DNA of 64,000 bases, from assembly GCF_023284025.1 (NCBI RefSeq), contig NZ_JAKIKR010000017.1:1-64000 (forward strand), in the 5' to 3' direction. Both the position numbers and the translations under genes were made by a program. The notes below the pieces were generated by a model. The model made no database searches, had not been told where the DNA came from, and saw nothing but the letters and a program-made list of their open reading frames with translations. The DNA comes from Shewanella abyssi. Its GTDB lineage: Bacteria; Pseudomonadota; Gammaproteobacteria; Enterobacterales; Shewanellaceae. Each line of letters starts with the position of its first letter. Position 1 is the stretch's first letter. Below are positions 1 through 8,365 of the stretch, in pieces.

Positions 1-30
1 CCTCCTTTTACCCAAAAATGGAGAATTAAC

Positions 31-441
31 ATGAACAACCTACAACAACTATTCAACACATGGCTCGAATCAATAAAAAACAATGAAGTAGCTTTCCTTA
101 AATACTATTCAAAACTAGCGAAAAATCATAATGCTTTTGGTGTAAGTCAAGCTTTTGGGAAGTGGCTTAATCACAACGATATCACTGAGTATTTACTATT
201 AGCTGAAAATAATAAAGTAGATTACTCTAATGCATCCCTATATAAAGAAATATCTCGATATCGAGCACATGAAGCCATTAAGTTAATGAAAAAAACCGCT
301 ATCGAGACAGAGTTAGATGAATTAGTTTTAACACTTTTCTCAGCCACCTCAGAAATCAACAACGAATGCTCATGCTTTTTGGAAGATATACTCGTTGATT
401 TAAATGATAATTTTGCAAAGTGTGTAGAATACGCTAATTAA
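31..441 (+). CDS. hypothetical protein, 136 aa
   Basis: I do not recognise this protein. It is soluble-looking and helical in character, with no signal peptide, no membrane segment and no obvious catalytic motif. A good ribosome binding site (GGAG, about 6 nt before ATG) supports the start. It stands alone on the plus strand, convergent with the HsdR fragment, and a strong hairpin separates the two. It lies inside the island that ends at miaE, so it is probably cargo, possibly accessory to a defence gene left of the window. That last point is inference from context only. Confidence 0.6.
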   Translation: MNNLQQLFNTWLESIKNNEVAFLKYYSKLAKNHNAFGVSQAFGKWLNHNDITEYLLLAENNKVDYSNASLYKEISRYRAHEAIKLMKKTAIETELDELVLTLFSATSEINNECSCFLEDILVDLNDNFAKCVEYAN

Positions 442-456
442 ATTGCCTAAAAAAGT

Positions 457-494
457 GCCTGCTAGTATAAGAACTCAAAAATCAGCTAGCAGGC
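457..494. terminator. hairpin terminator between convergent genes
   Basis: A perfect 9-bp stem (GCCTGCTAG, 457-465; CTAGCAGGC, 486-494) lies between two convergent genes. Read on the minus strand the stem is followed within two bases by a run of six T, so it fits best as the terminator of the minus-strand block (RT and HsdR fragment). It may also stop the plus-strand gene. Confidence 0.75.
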
Positions 495-507
495 AATTTC
501 AATAGGT

Positions 508-1059
508 TCATTCCACTATATTATTAGCAGACTTACCCAACCGCTTCATCAGCACATCAAACATCAGCCCAGCAAAGCCTTTTGCTTCTGCTTCATTAGA
601 AAGTAGCTTCATCGCCATATCGTTATGAACATCCGTACTTTCAATAACTGCATCGTTGATTGAAGTCGGGAACTTACCGAGCATTGCTTGTTCTTTGGTG
701 TTGCTACGTAGCTGATCCATTACCGTTTCATTTTCAGAGATCTTTCCAGCAATTGTATTGGCATAATTGAGCATATCGTTTTCAGATAAACCATCTTCAA
801 TAAATAGGTCATTCATGTGATCAATAATTTCATTGAGCAATTCAGTCTTAGGGTCTTTCGGTGCAGAGCCAGAGCCTTCTTTACTTGGAACCAAGTAAGG
901 CTTTGGTTCTTCACCCACTTTATTACCTAACTGTAAATCAGCTTCTCTTTTCTCGTGCAAACGATAGTGAGTCATTGCCACATCACTACGAACAATATAA
1001 TCTTCAATAGCATCGAAGCGCAATAGAGGGTGTAAATGCTTGGCAAATACACTTAAAGG
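508..1059 (-). pseudogene. HsdR C-terminal fragment, copy 1 (type I restriction R subunit)
   Basis: The frame reads as the C-terminal helical region of a type I restriction endonuclease R subunit. It includes a TDV/SDV-MTHYRL-type segment, an acidic linker and the typical closing block (ENETVMDQ, NTKEQAMLG, a DAV-ES-D-H segment, then a KGFAGLMFDVLM-like end). It is open from an in-frame stop at 1060-1062, so the helicase and nuclease domains are absent and it cannot be a working HsdR. A TTG at 1023 is the first formal start, with no convincing ribosome site. An internal GTG near 917 corresponds to the start of copy 2. It lies downstream of the reverse transcriptase on the same strand. Its last 385 bp are a direct repeat of copy 2, and the frame is intact in both. 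Confidence 0.75.
544..928. repeat. direct repeat, left copy (HsdR 3' part)
   Basis: Aligned by eye, 544-928 matches 6501-6885 without a gap at a constant offset of 5957. I counted about 28 mismatches in 385 positions (about 93% identity). Roughly 11 of about 129 residues differ and both frames stay open. The repeat brackets the HNH, methyltransferase, ATPase and RT genes. Confidence 0.9.
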
Positions 1060-1235
1060 TCAGTAACGGCTCAGGCTTTTTAGTGGTTGGGTCTTTGAGT
1101 TGCCTGTCCTTCATATACTGATGAAACGATCAAATAGATAGAAATAAAGGGAGGTAATGATAAACATAGCCCTCCTATATTTGTATTTGTGATACCGATT
1201 AATTATAATTGTGTGGCTAGTGAGAGCAAAGTACT

Positions 1236-2471
1236 TTAATTATTTTGAAGTATTACATTATTTTGGATGCTTAAAACTAACCTCTCAATATCAGAAATCA
1301 ATTTGTTATATTTATCTGTTGATTTTTTATCAATGCAATAATATTTCTCATCATATTTTAAGATTGAAATCAAATATGAGCGGTAGCCAACTAATTTATT
1401 TAAAATCTGATCTTTGCAATACCTTTCTACATGCTCTTTTTTTATTGGTTTATAATTAAAGTACTTGTCAGAGACTTTAAAATCAAACAGCTTTGTCATA
1501 ATTACTTCTGCAGTTTTGTGCTGCTCTAATTCGTGAATCAATTTTCCAATTAGATATGTTTTTTTGTTTGAGATTCTAATACTACCTTGTCCATCTGAAT
1601 AGTTCGTGCCTTCGATTGTGTAACCGTTTAGAGATAAAGTATTGGTTGCCTTCACGGTCTTTTTTTTGTTTAATTTAAACCCGATAACATTAACTATAAG
1701 TGATATTTCTTGGATAAATCTGTCTGTATGTAGAAAACTAAACTTTTTATTTTTGGATTTACCAAATAAAATAAAATCAAGCGATAAATCAATGCTTTCA
1801 GAATTAGACTTTGATGAAAACAACATGTCATCTGCATATCGAGTATAGATTATATCATTTTGAGAGCAGTAGTCTTCAATGATAATATCTATTTTCCTGA
1901 AAATGATATTAGAGATTACAGGTGATGTTTTAAATCCCATCGGAAGAATGCTCTTCCCTGAAAACACTTTATTTTTTGATTCTTTAGGAACTTGGTATGT
2001 CACAAGATTAACAAATCCATTTAAAACTCTCTGCTTCATTTTTTCATCTAAAAACTCATCAGAAAAATAACTTCCAAACGAATCTCTTATCAATTTCTTC
2101 GATATAGAATGGAAAAAATTTTTTAGATCAACTCTCATGAAGTAATAATTGTTTCTATGAGGCTCAAGAAAGTCTAAATAGGATTTATTTACAACATAAG
2201 CTTTAGCTGCGCCGTTGAGAGGTATATTAGATAAAAAGTTTGCAACTAGTCTCTCCTGCACTTTCAGAAGAACCTTTGTATCAGGATGATGATTATTTAA
2301 CTTGTAAACAAACTTATTTCCTAATTTAAACTCTACAACCATTGCAGGGTCTATAACTGGTATGCCTGACTGGGGGCTGAACTTGCTATATCCAGAGATA
2401 ACTCGTTCAGTAAAAAATTCTTTATCTACATTAATCATTGTTCTATCTCGATACATTGAACATCTTTTCAC
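1236..2471 (-). CDS. retron-type reverse transcriptase
   Basis: A 411-residue protein with the motifs of a bacterial (retron/Abi-like) reverse transcriptase: MRVDLKNFFHSI (about 115-126; first catalytic Asp), LPMGFKTSP (the PQG-SP motif), TRYADDMLFSS (catalytic YADD at about 212-215), and a NGYTIEG segment where retron RTs carry their thumb motif. The length suits a stand-alone RT; no maturase or endonuclease domain is seen, which argues against a group II intron. It follows the OLD-like ATPase on the same strand after a 97-bp hairpin-rich gap. Known retrons pair an RT with a structured template RNA (msr-msd) and a toxic effector. The ATPase would be the effector here, but I could not delimit a full msr-msd. 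The gene is clearly more AT-rich than the HNH/methyltransferase pair. An RT of an uncharacterised defence class is the alternative. Confidence 0.85.
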   Translation of the reverse strand: MKRCSMYRDRTMINVDKEFFTERVISGYSKFSPQSGIPVIDPAMVVEFKLGNKFVYKLNNHHPDTKVLLKVQERLVANFLSNIPLNGAAKAYVVNKSYLDFLEPHRNNYYFMRVDLKNFFHSISKKLIRDSFGSYFSDEFLDEKMKQRVLNGFVNLVTYQVPKESKNKVFSGKSILPMGFKTSPVISNIIFRKIDIIIEDYCSQNDIIYTRYADDMLFSSKSNSESIDLSLDFILFGKSKNKKFSFLHTDRFIQEISLIVNVIGFKLNKKKTVKATNTLSLNGYTIEGTNYSDGQGSIRISNKKTYLIGKLIHELEQHKTAEVIMTKLFDFKVSDKYFNYKPIKKEHVERYCKDQILNKLVGYRSYLISILKYDEKYYCIDKKSTDKYNKLISDIERLVLSIQNNVILQNN

Positions 2472-2568
2472 GTTCGTGCTTCAAAAGTGACCAGTGTGAC
2501 CAAGTAATCACAACTAGTACTCAGCAGAGCTAGGAGCGTCAAGCGCTCACTTGAATAATCAAGTCCCT
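2472..2568 (-). other. hairpin-rich gap between ATPase and RT, possible msr part of a retron RNA
   Basis: Three short stem-loops lie in 97 bp: ACTTGA/TCAAGT with a 4-nt loop (2549-2564), GAGCG/CGCTC with a 5-nt loop (2534-2548), and TGTGA/TCACA with an 8-nt loop (2495-2512). Retron msr RNAs typically carry two or three hairpins of this size just 5' of the RT. There is no room here for a long msd hairpin, so the element may be incomplete or use flanking coding sequence. The hairpins could equally be a weak terminator for the ATPase gene. Confidence 0.35.
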
Positions 2569-4824
2569 TTATTCTATCGATTTAGAAACGTGATCGATAA
2601 TACCATTAATTTCAGGGAAATAGTATCTGAATTGGGAAATAAATTTATAGCTACTATCATTTTTTTCGCCTTTTTCCATATACTCTAAACTGAAATTGAG
2701 GAAACTAGTTACCCAACCTCCAGTCTTCGACAATTTACAAGGAAAGTTTTTCATATAAACATCTTTAAAAAGTTCAACATCACCTCTAAGTTCTTTTGAT
2801 AATTTTGGGTAAGCTGAATTTGAGCAGCTAACTAAAGTGTCTGTTTTACCTTCAAATAAAAGCCTGAAAATAGTTATCAAGTATTCTATACTGTATTCTT
2901 TATCTCTTATTTCTTTAATAATTGTTCTTATATATTTTATTTTTATTTTTTTTGAAAATAGAGTTTGCGAGGCTGACAACGTTCCTTCGTATACAGGTTG
3001 CGCAAATATCCCTAAATAAGCTGTTTTAACATTGCCGCTCTTTTTGAAGGCTCTTGATAATCCGTCTAGCCTTTGAGCAGCATCACCTTTCCCTCCAACA
3101 TAAGTATTATTCTTAAATTCAGAAATTATCCATAAAAAGAAAATACCGATACTTTTATCATTAATAAAGCTTCCTTCTATAGTTGTGCTGGTTATATATT
3201 TCTTTGATTTTGCGACAGTTACCTTATTAATTCTTTTGATGAAGTTATAGTATCTAAAGTGTTTAAATGATGCTTTACTTTCCACTAAATCCTTTTCTTT
3301 ACCATCCTGCCCTAACATGCCAAGCAATGATCTTTTTAACTTGTAATCTTCAGTACCCCATATGGAAAATTTAAATTTATCTCTTTCTTCCAGTAAATTT
3401 ACTTCTTTCGTTAAGAAAGTGATTGCGCCATTATTACTATTTATAGAGATCATTTTATCGGCATCGTATAAAATAAGGTATGGAATAGAAAGTTTAGAGT
3501 TAGTAGGATTTATTGCCTTAAGCATAACCTCATTTGTACGGTAGACGTCTATATTCCTTAGACATTTGAATTTATTATTAAGGGCTAGATTACCAAATAT
3601 TTCAAGCTCAGTCTCTCCCTCTACAAATAGAATGTACTCACTAAAAAACAATCTTGCTTCGTTATCACTAAAAACATTTAAAAACCGCTTATCCCTGTAG
3701 TGAGAGCTGATTTCCTTAGCAACCGTTGAATGATTGTTTTTTACAAGTTGTATTATTTTATGTTCTCCACCACTACTAAATAGTTTAATTACCATTTTTA
3801 CAATATTAGGAGAGTGAGTTGAGAATATTATTGTTGGATTTGGTGTCTTGTATTTACCAAGTTCTATATCATTAGTTCTGCTTTTATAACTATCGTAAGT
3901 ATTAAATAAATGCTGAATTAACTCCTCGTTTCTTTTTGGATGCAACCCTATTTCTGGTTCATCTACGAAAATTGTAGGTTGTATATACTCTCGGCGAGTC
4001 AAGGCAATTAATAAGTCAAGAAACATTTCTAGATATTTATGCGAATTTGTACCATCGGACTGTGAATCTAATTTATTCCCATTTATATTAAATGTATGCC
4101 CATCTAACCCAACCTTAATATAGTTATGAATTAACTCTTGATATTCATAAGGAGTTGTTTTAGTTATCGAAGATATTTTTTGTACATAATCTTTATATGA
4201 ATTACTTTTAGGAGATATTTTTGAGTCAATGTAGGATATATGTTCATCTTTATTAAGTTTATTAGCACTTAAAAACTTAAGTTCACTAACAATACCCCAG
4301 AGTTTACTCCAGTCATACAAATCTAATCGGCGTGTATCTACACTATAAAAAGGGAAGATCCGTTTTATAATTCCTCTAACTGCTGGATCTTTGTCAGACC
4401 AGTATACTGCTCCACTCTTATTAATAGTTAGAGTCAGTGAGTATGTATAAGTATTACGCCAAAAATTACTTTTTTTAACTATGTAGCCCAGTTGGTTAGC
4501 TTGCTCACTTTTAAAAAGTGATTTATATATATTTCTTTGGTAATCACTTTTGTCTTTTTTTGAACTTACAACATGCTTTATTTTAGTAGTGTCAAAGACT
4601 AATGTTATGCTACCAGTTGCTGAATAATTTGAAAGTAACTGTGGCGGAACATTCTGCTCATCATTTAGTTTCGAATAGAAGTAATCAATTATTTTTAGTA
4701 AGTTTGTTTTCCCTGAGTTATTCCTACCTACAATACAATTTATATCTTTGAAATCATCTATGGAAAAATCCTCAAAGGATAATAAATTTTTTATTCTTAC
4801 TGATTTTATACCCACTTTCAACAC
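2569..4824 (-). CDS. OLD-like ATPase with TOPRIM-type nuclease domain
   Basis: A 751-residue protein with an N-terminal ABC/SMC-type ATPase: Walker A GRNNSGKTNLL (about 33-43), Walker B FVDEPEIGLHP (about 285-295) and switch histidine FSTHSPN. A TOPRIM-like half follows, with VEGETELEIF (about 400) and LYDADK (about 452), the acidic residues that bind metal in OLD-family nucleases. The C-terminal 250 residues are unassigned. OLD-like nucleases serve as effectors in Gabija and in some retrons (the Eco8 type). Upstream of an RT gene on the same strand, a retron effector is the natural reading. No gene recognisable as GajB (UvrD-like helicase) is adjacent, which argues against Gabija. The gene is AT-rich, suggesting acquisition separate from the HNH/methyltransferase genes. 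Confidence 0.8.
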   Translation of the reverse strand: MLKVGIKSVRIKNLLSFEDFSIDDFKDINCIVGRNNSGKTNLLKIIDYFYSKLNDEQNVPPQLLSNYSATGSITLVFDTTKIKHVVSSKKDKSDYQRNIYKSLFKSEQANQLGYIVKKSNFWRNTYTYSLTLTINKSGAVYWSDKDPAVRGIIKRIFPFYSVDTRRLDLYDWSKLWGIVSELKFLSANKLNKDEHISYIDSKISPKSNSYKDYVQKISSITKTTPYEYQELIHNYIKVGLDGHTFNINGNKLDSQSDGTNSHKYLEMFLDLLIALTRREYIQPTIFVDEPEIGLHPKRNEELIQHLFNTYDSYKSRTNDIELGKYKTPNPTIIFSTHSPNIVKMVIKLFSSGGEHKIIQLVKNNHSTVAKEISSHYRDKRFLNVFSDNEARLFFSEYILFVEGETELEIFGNLALNNKFKCLRNIDVYRTNEVMLKAINPTNSKLSIPYLILYDADKMISINSNNGAITFLTKEVNLLEERDKFKFSIWGTEDYKLKRSLLGMLGQDGKEKDLVESKASFKHFRYYNFIKRINKVTVAKSKKYITSTTIEGSFINDKSIGIFFLWIISEFKNNTYVGGKGDAAQRLDGLSRAFKKSGNVKTAYLGIFAQPVYEGTLSASQTLFSKKIKIKYIRTIIKEIRDKEYSIEYLITIFRLLFEGKTDTLVSCSNSAYPKLSKELRGDVELFKDVYMKNFPCKLSKTGGWVTSFLNFSLEYMEKGEKNDSSYKFISQFRYYFPEINGIIDHVSKSIE

Positions 4825-4861
4825 ACCTTTTTACTAATGAACTCTGACAAACTTCAATATA

Positions 4862-5443
4862 TCAATGTGACTTTTTAATGATAATGTTCAACCAAATTTC
4901 ATCCCTATCAGGTCGCTTATCTGTTGTTTTCCATAGACTCTTTAATTTCAAATCCACTAAGTTTTTAGTAAGATAATTAAAGCGACATTCATCCATGTCA
5001 GTAAACAGTCTTCCACCTTTTTCTCGCTGTTTGATTCCGTACTTAAAAGACGCATACCAAACACCATTAGGCTTAAGAGAGCGAGATAACACCTTTATAG
5101 TTTCAAGTAACTGACCTTCAGGAACATGAAGCAGTGAAGCACAGCTCCAAATGGCATCGTATCGCTCAACATCATCAACTTGGTCAAAACGTTTTAGCTG
5201 TACATCTAAACCCGTCACTATTCTTGCTCGTTTAACCATCTCGCTGGATGCGTCTATCGCATCCACTCGAAACCCCTTATCTAAGAATGCCTTACTGTCT
5301 CGTCCTGAACCACAACCTGCATCAAGAATTAATGCATTATTGGGTAACAAATCCACAAATGGAAGATATAGCTCTTCCATATCAACACCAATAGTGTTTT
5401 CAAAGAAGTCATCAGCGTTGTCTTGGTAATATTGAATACTCAT
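4862..5443 (-). CDS. class I SAM-dependent methyltransferase
   Basis: A 193-residue Rossmann-fold methyltransferase: motif I LDAGCGSGRDS (about 40-50), acidic motif II (VDAIDAS), and a CASLLHVP segment of the UbiE/Tam type. It lacks an N6-adenine DPPY or cytosine PCQ motif, so a small-molecule, protein or RNA target is at least as likely as DNA. Its ATG overlaps the stop of the upstream HNH gene by one base (TAATG), implying translational coupling. A gap of only 37 bp separates it from the ATPase gene that follows. The pairing with an HNH protein suggests a nuclease/modification or tailoring role within the defence island, which is inference. Confidence 0.75.
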   Translation of the reverse strand: MSIQYYQDNADDFFENTIGVDMEELYLPFVDLLPNNALILDAGCGSGRDSKAFLDKGFRVDAIDASSEMVKRARIVTGLDVQLKRFDQVDDVERYDAIWSCASLLHVPEGQLLETIKVLSRSLKPNGVWYASFKYGIKQREKGGRLFTDMDECRFNYLTKNLVDLKLKSLWKTTDKRPDRDEIWLNIIIKKSH

Positions 5444-6456
5444 TAGAAAGTAATTATTCCTTTAATTTCAGGATGCCATTCGTGAATAGCTGTTTGTTTA
5501 GCTTCAGCATACTGACTTTGTAAGAAGTTAGCTCTTTGCCTCTCATTTTTACCTGTTTGCTGAATTAAAGTTTCACGAAGAGGGAGGTGGCTGTTAATGA
5601 AATACTCATTTCGCTTGTGTAGCTTTCTTAGGAGAGCAATATTAGGTACCTTGGCAAACTTACCATTTTCTCCTCTATTACACATTTTACAAGCTAACAC
5701 GAGGTTCCAAACACCATTCACGTTTTGAATAGTGTCTTTGAGCATCCAAGGGAAGAAGTGATCTACATCAGCAAGAGCTGGTGAGTCACTATCAATACTA
5801 ATATGGTCATAGCAATAGAAGCAATGTCCCTTTTGATAGCCGTTTAAACTATCACGGCAACTGGTGATATCAACTCGCCTTTCTTTGTCACTGGTGAATA
5901 ATGTTTTAAGCTCTTTATCGTACTCAACCGAAATTAGGCTTCGTGATACGCCCATCTTCCAACCTTGCTCAACTAATCTCCAACGGGCTTCGGTTTCATT
6001 CGAAAAACTCTCAAACTGCTGACTTTCCGATAAAGTGAAAAAGTTATCAGTCAGGCGAATGCCTTTATGGGATTTCCGTTCATCTAGAAAAAACCGTTGT
6101 GCTATTTCTGAATTATTAACATTGTGGAATGCGTCTATAACATTATTAAAACCGAGTTTTACTGTTGAGTTGATTAGAGCATCTTTACTTATGTGTCCGT
6201 CATTATAAGACACGCAACTATCAATAAACTTACTTGATTTGGATGTGATTTGCTTAGGGGTATGCTTGAGGTGTTCGCAAAGGTGATGACTAAACGGTTC
6301 AGCCAATTCCTCTAGCGTGACAAGGTCATTTGATGACCTGTTTAGCTCATACAATGATTTTGCCAAAGCAAACTTATATGCAGCCACATTGCGCCCAAAT
6401 AAGATAATTGAACGCCAATAGTTTTCTAATGAGGGATCAACTTGATAAAACTCCAT
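5443..6456 (-). CDS. HNH endonuclease-domain protein
   Basis: A 337-residue protein. The first two thirds are helical and unassigned. The last third carries a zinc-type HNH nuclease: HCFYCYDHI (first Cys pair), DVDHFFPW (catalytic His, about 245), NLVLACKMCNRGENGK (Asn and second Cys pair). It starts two bases after the stop of the HsdR fragment copy 2 and is coupled to the methyltransferase by a one-base overlap, so the three form one transcript. HNH proteins of this layout are frequent in phage-defence loci. The target is unknown. Confidence 0.8.
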   Translation of the reverse strand: MEFYQVDPSLENYWRSIILFGRNVAAYKFALAKSLYELNRSSNDLVTLEELAEPFSHHLCEHLKHTPKQITSKSSKFIDSCVSYNDGHISKDALINSTVKLGFNNVIDAFHNVNNSEIAQRFFLDERKSHKGIRLTDNFFTLSESQQFESFSNETEARWRLVEQGWKMGVSRSLISVEYDKELKTLFTSDKERRVDITSCRDSLNGYQKGHCFYCYDHISIDSDSPALADVDHFFPWMLKDTIQNVNGVWNLVLACKMCNRGENGKFAKVPNIALLRKLHKRNEYFINSHLPLRETLIQQTGKNERQRANFLQSQYAEAKQTAIHEWHPEIKGIITF

Positions 6457-6458
6457 GA

Positions 6459-6875
6459 CTATAAATTAGCCTTTATCGAATTATCACTTTTCCCCAGTCC
6501 CTTCATCAACACATCAAACATCAGTCCAGCAAAGCCTTTCGCTACTGCTTCATTAGAAAGTAGTTTCATCGCCATTTCGTTATGAACATCCATACTTTCG
6601 ATAACGGCATCGTTGATTGATGTAGGGAACTCACCCAGCATTGCTTGTTCTTTGGTGTTGCTGCGTAACTGATCCATTACCGTTTCATTTTCAGAGATCT
6701 TCCCAGCAATCGTATTGCCATAATTGAGCATATCGTTTTCAGATAAACCATCTTCAATAAATAGGTCATTCATGCGATCGATAATTTCATTGATCAATTC
6801 AGTCTTAGGATCTTTCGGTGCAGCGCTAGAGCCTTCTTTACTTGGAGCCAGGTAAGGTTTTGGTTCTTCACCCAC
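6459..6875 (-). CDS. free-standing HsdR C-terminal domain protein (copy 2)
   Basis: This is the second copy of the HsdR C-terminal block (about 138 aa), about 91% identical in protein to copy 1. An ATG-initiated frame exists from 6896, but I prefer the GTG at 6875: a near-perfect Shine-Dalgarno AGGAGGT (6882-6888) sits six bases before it, and homology with copy 1 begins there. The gene therefore looks translatable on its own, rather than a random remnant. In type I enzymes this region contacts the HsdM/HsdS methyltransferase core. A lone domain might dock onto or compete for that core, which is inference. It is followed after two bases by the HNH gene. Confidence 0.6.
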   Translation of the reverse strand: MGEEPKPYLAPSKEGSSAAPKDPKTELINEIIDRMNDLFIEDGLSENDMLNYGNTIAGKISENETVMDQLRSNTKEQAMLGEFPTSINDAVIESMDVHNEMAMKLLSNEAVAKGFAGLMFDVLMKGLGKSDNSIKANL

Positions 6876-6885
6876 TATATTACCT
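6501..6885. repeat. direct repeat, right copy (HsdR 3' part)
   Basis: Partner of 544-928, gap-free. Homology stops abruptly just upstream of the GTG start, where copy 1 continues into further HsdR sequence and this copy switches to a new ribosome binding site. The right copy has therefore been cut at a domain boundary. Confidence 0.9.
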
Positions 6886-6919
6886 CCTATATTCACAGCA
6901 TGTCACGATACTTAAACCC

Positions 6920-7498
6920 TTATCGGTTAAGTATTACTTTTGGTTTGCATGCTGAAACGTCAGTAGAGTATGTATTGCTCTGTGTTCCAGCACGCCCATC
7001 TGACCATGTAACAGTGAACTTAAGGCGATTCATATCAGGAGTATATCTAACTGCTACAGCGGCTTCCTCACCTAAATTAGTTAACTTATGGTTGGGCAGA
7101 TATTCTACTCCATTACGTATGATTTCTGCTGGATGGTCTATGAAGAAAAACCCCATATCCATAGCATCATGACTACCAGTGTTCTTCAATATGACTTGAA
7201 ATTGAGTGTCTTCTGTAACACTAATATCAACCTCAAACTTAGCTTTGAGACTTTCCTCCTTCGCAAGCGTTTTTAAGCACCTTGTATCCTCAAGTTCAGC
7301 TTTCTTTTCTTTTAGGAGTAGGACATTCAACTTATTTTGGTTTTCGGCGTACTCTGCGTTTATTAAACCTTGCTTAGTATTGACACGCCTAGACCATACG
7401 AACATACAGATATTTGCACCGAAACCTACAAAGGCTAACGCAAATGCCCCCAAAGCTATAAGGTCGCTCTTACTCCATTCTTGTGCTGCCTCTACCAT
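6920..7498 (-). CDS. small membrane-anchored protein, unknown
   Basis: A 192-residue protein with one N-terminal membrane segment (LIALGAFALAFVGFGANICMF, about 13-33), a charged coiled-coil-like stretch (about 40-75) and a C-terminal beta-rich domain of about 110 residues. I do not recognise the family. It is the first gene of the minus-strand block, ending about 45 bp before the preferred start of the HsdR-C gene. It could be a membrane sensor or anchor for the nuclease genes, or an unrelated cargo gene. Confidence 0.55.
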   Translation of the reverse strand: MVEAAQEWSKSDLIALGAFALAFVGFGANICMFVWSRRVNTKQGLINAEYAENQNKLNVLLLKEKKAELEDTRCLKTLAKEESLKAKFEVDISVTEDTQFQVILKNTGSHDAMDMGFFFIDHPAEIIRNGVEYLPNHKLTNLGEEAAVAVRYTPDMNRLKFTVTWSDGRAGTQSNTYSTDVSACKPKVILNR

Positions 7499-8340
7499 TC
7501 CTTTTAATCCTATTAAGCTACAACTTATAGTTCTAACGAAATTTACATGATTTAATTTTTAAACACAAAGAAAGCAAGGAAACCTCTAAGCGACCGTCAG
7601 GTGACCGTTTAAAAAAATTAGTATCAGAGGCTTGCATCGCAGTTTTTGTGAATGCTGAACTGGGGGAAGGATTGTGCATGCGCCCCTCACTGAAGTATCC
7701 GCACATGCTTCACTCAAAAGCAAACAAGTTCAGGAACTGATTCGTGTTAGCCTAGATAGCCCGTACCGACACGTAGATGGACAGAAGTGGGTTAGTGCAA
7801 CCACTCTAGTTAGTCTGACATTGATTAGAAAAAGTATCTTAGTTTATTCAAAAGCCCCAATTCGCTACTACCCCTTTATCGCTAAGTTAAGGCTTCTTCA
7901 TAAGTAGTATAGTAGTGTCTATTTATACAGTTGTGAATAACTCGCCTCAAAGCGTCAAAAATTGGACTTCAAATTCATGTAAGGCCTCATAACGAATTTT
8001 AATAACTAATTAGTGCAACCTACAGTAAAATAAAAAAACACCACAGAGAGCGTAAAAAATCACTTTGCACGACCTCAAAAAAAACAACCGCCGATTTAAA
8101 CAGATAAAGCTAAGTTTCCGTATAAATATTCACCAACTTGCGATAGGTAGTAAAAGCCATTAAAAACAACAACTAAGAACCACACCTTATTCTCTTACCC
8201 CATTTTAAACCACTTACTCACAACTTATCCACAGACTAAGGGGTGTAGATCTATTTGCGGAATGATTTAGCTGTGATATATTGTGTTTGTGTTAAGAGAA
8301 AAGCACTATATGTTGTGTTTTTAAAATTATGGGAAATAGA
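7499..8340. other. gap with no supported gene
   Basis: About 840 bp without a convincing gene. A 77-codon frame at 7674-7907 has no ribosome site and no protein-like character. A perfect DnaA-box sequence TTATCCACA lies at 8225-8233, but it is solitary, with no iterons and no rep gene. The last part is AT-rich and may hold the promoter for the structured leader that follows. Confidence 0.5.
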
Positions 8341-8365
8341 GGTCAATTAAAGAAAAGAGAGTGGA

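Noticed and set aside
1211..1459. 82-codon plus-strand ORF opposite the RT gene
   Set aside because: Lies on the antisense strand of the RT end, low-complexity AT-rich text, no ribosome site.
1236..2471. Group II intron
   Set aside because: No maturase X domain with intron-like ends, no HNH/En domain in the RT, and no domain V/VI-like structure noticed.
2485..2501. GTGACC-AGT-GTGACC near the RT start as an operator
   Set aside because: It is a short direct repeat, common by chance, with no second copy elsewhere.
2569..4824. Gabija GajA
   Set aside because: The ATPase-TOPRIM plan is similar, but no gene recognisable as the UvrD-like GajB helicase is adjacent and an RT follows instead.
7674..7907. 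77-codon ORF in the island gap
   Set aside because: No Shine-Dalgarno, no domain-like text; likely chance.
8225..8233. Perfect DnaA box TTATCCACA
   Set aside because: Single copy, no further boxes, iterons or replication gene nearby; not enough for an origin.
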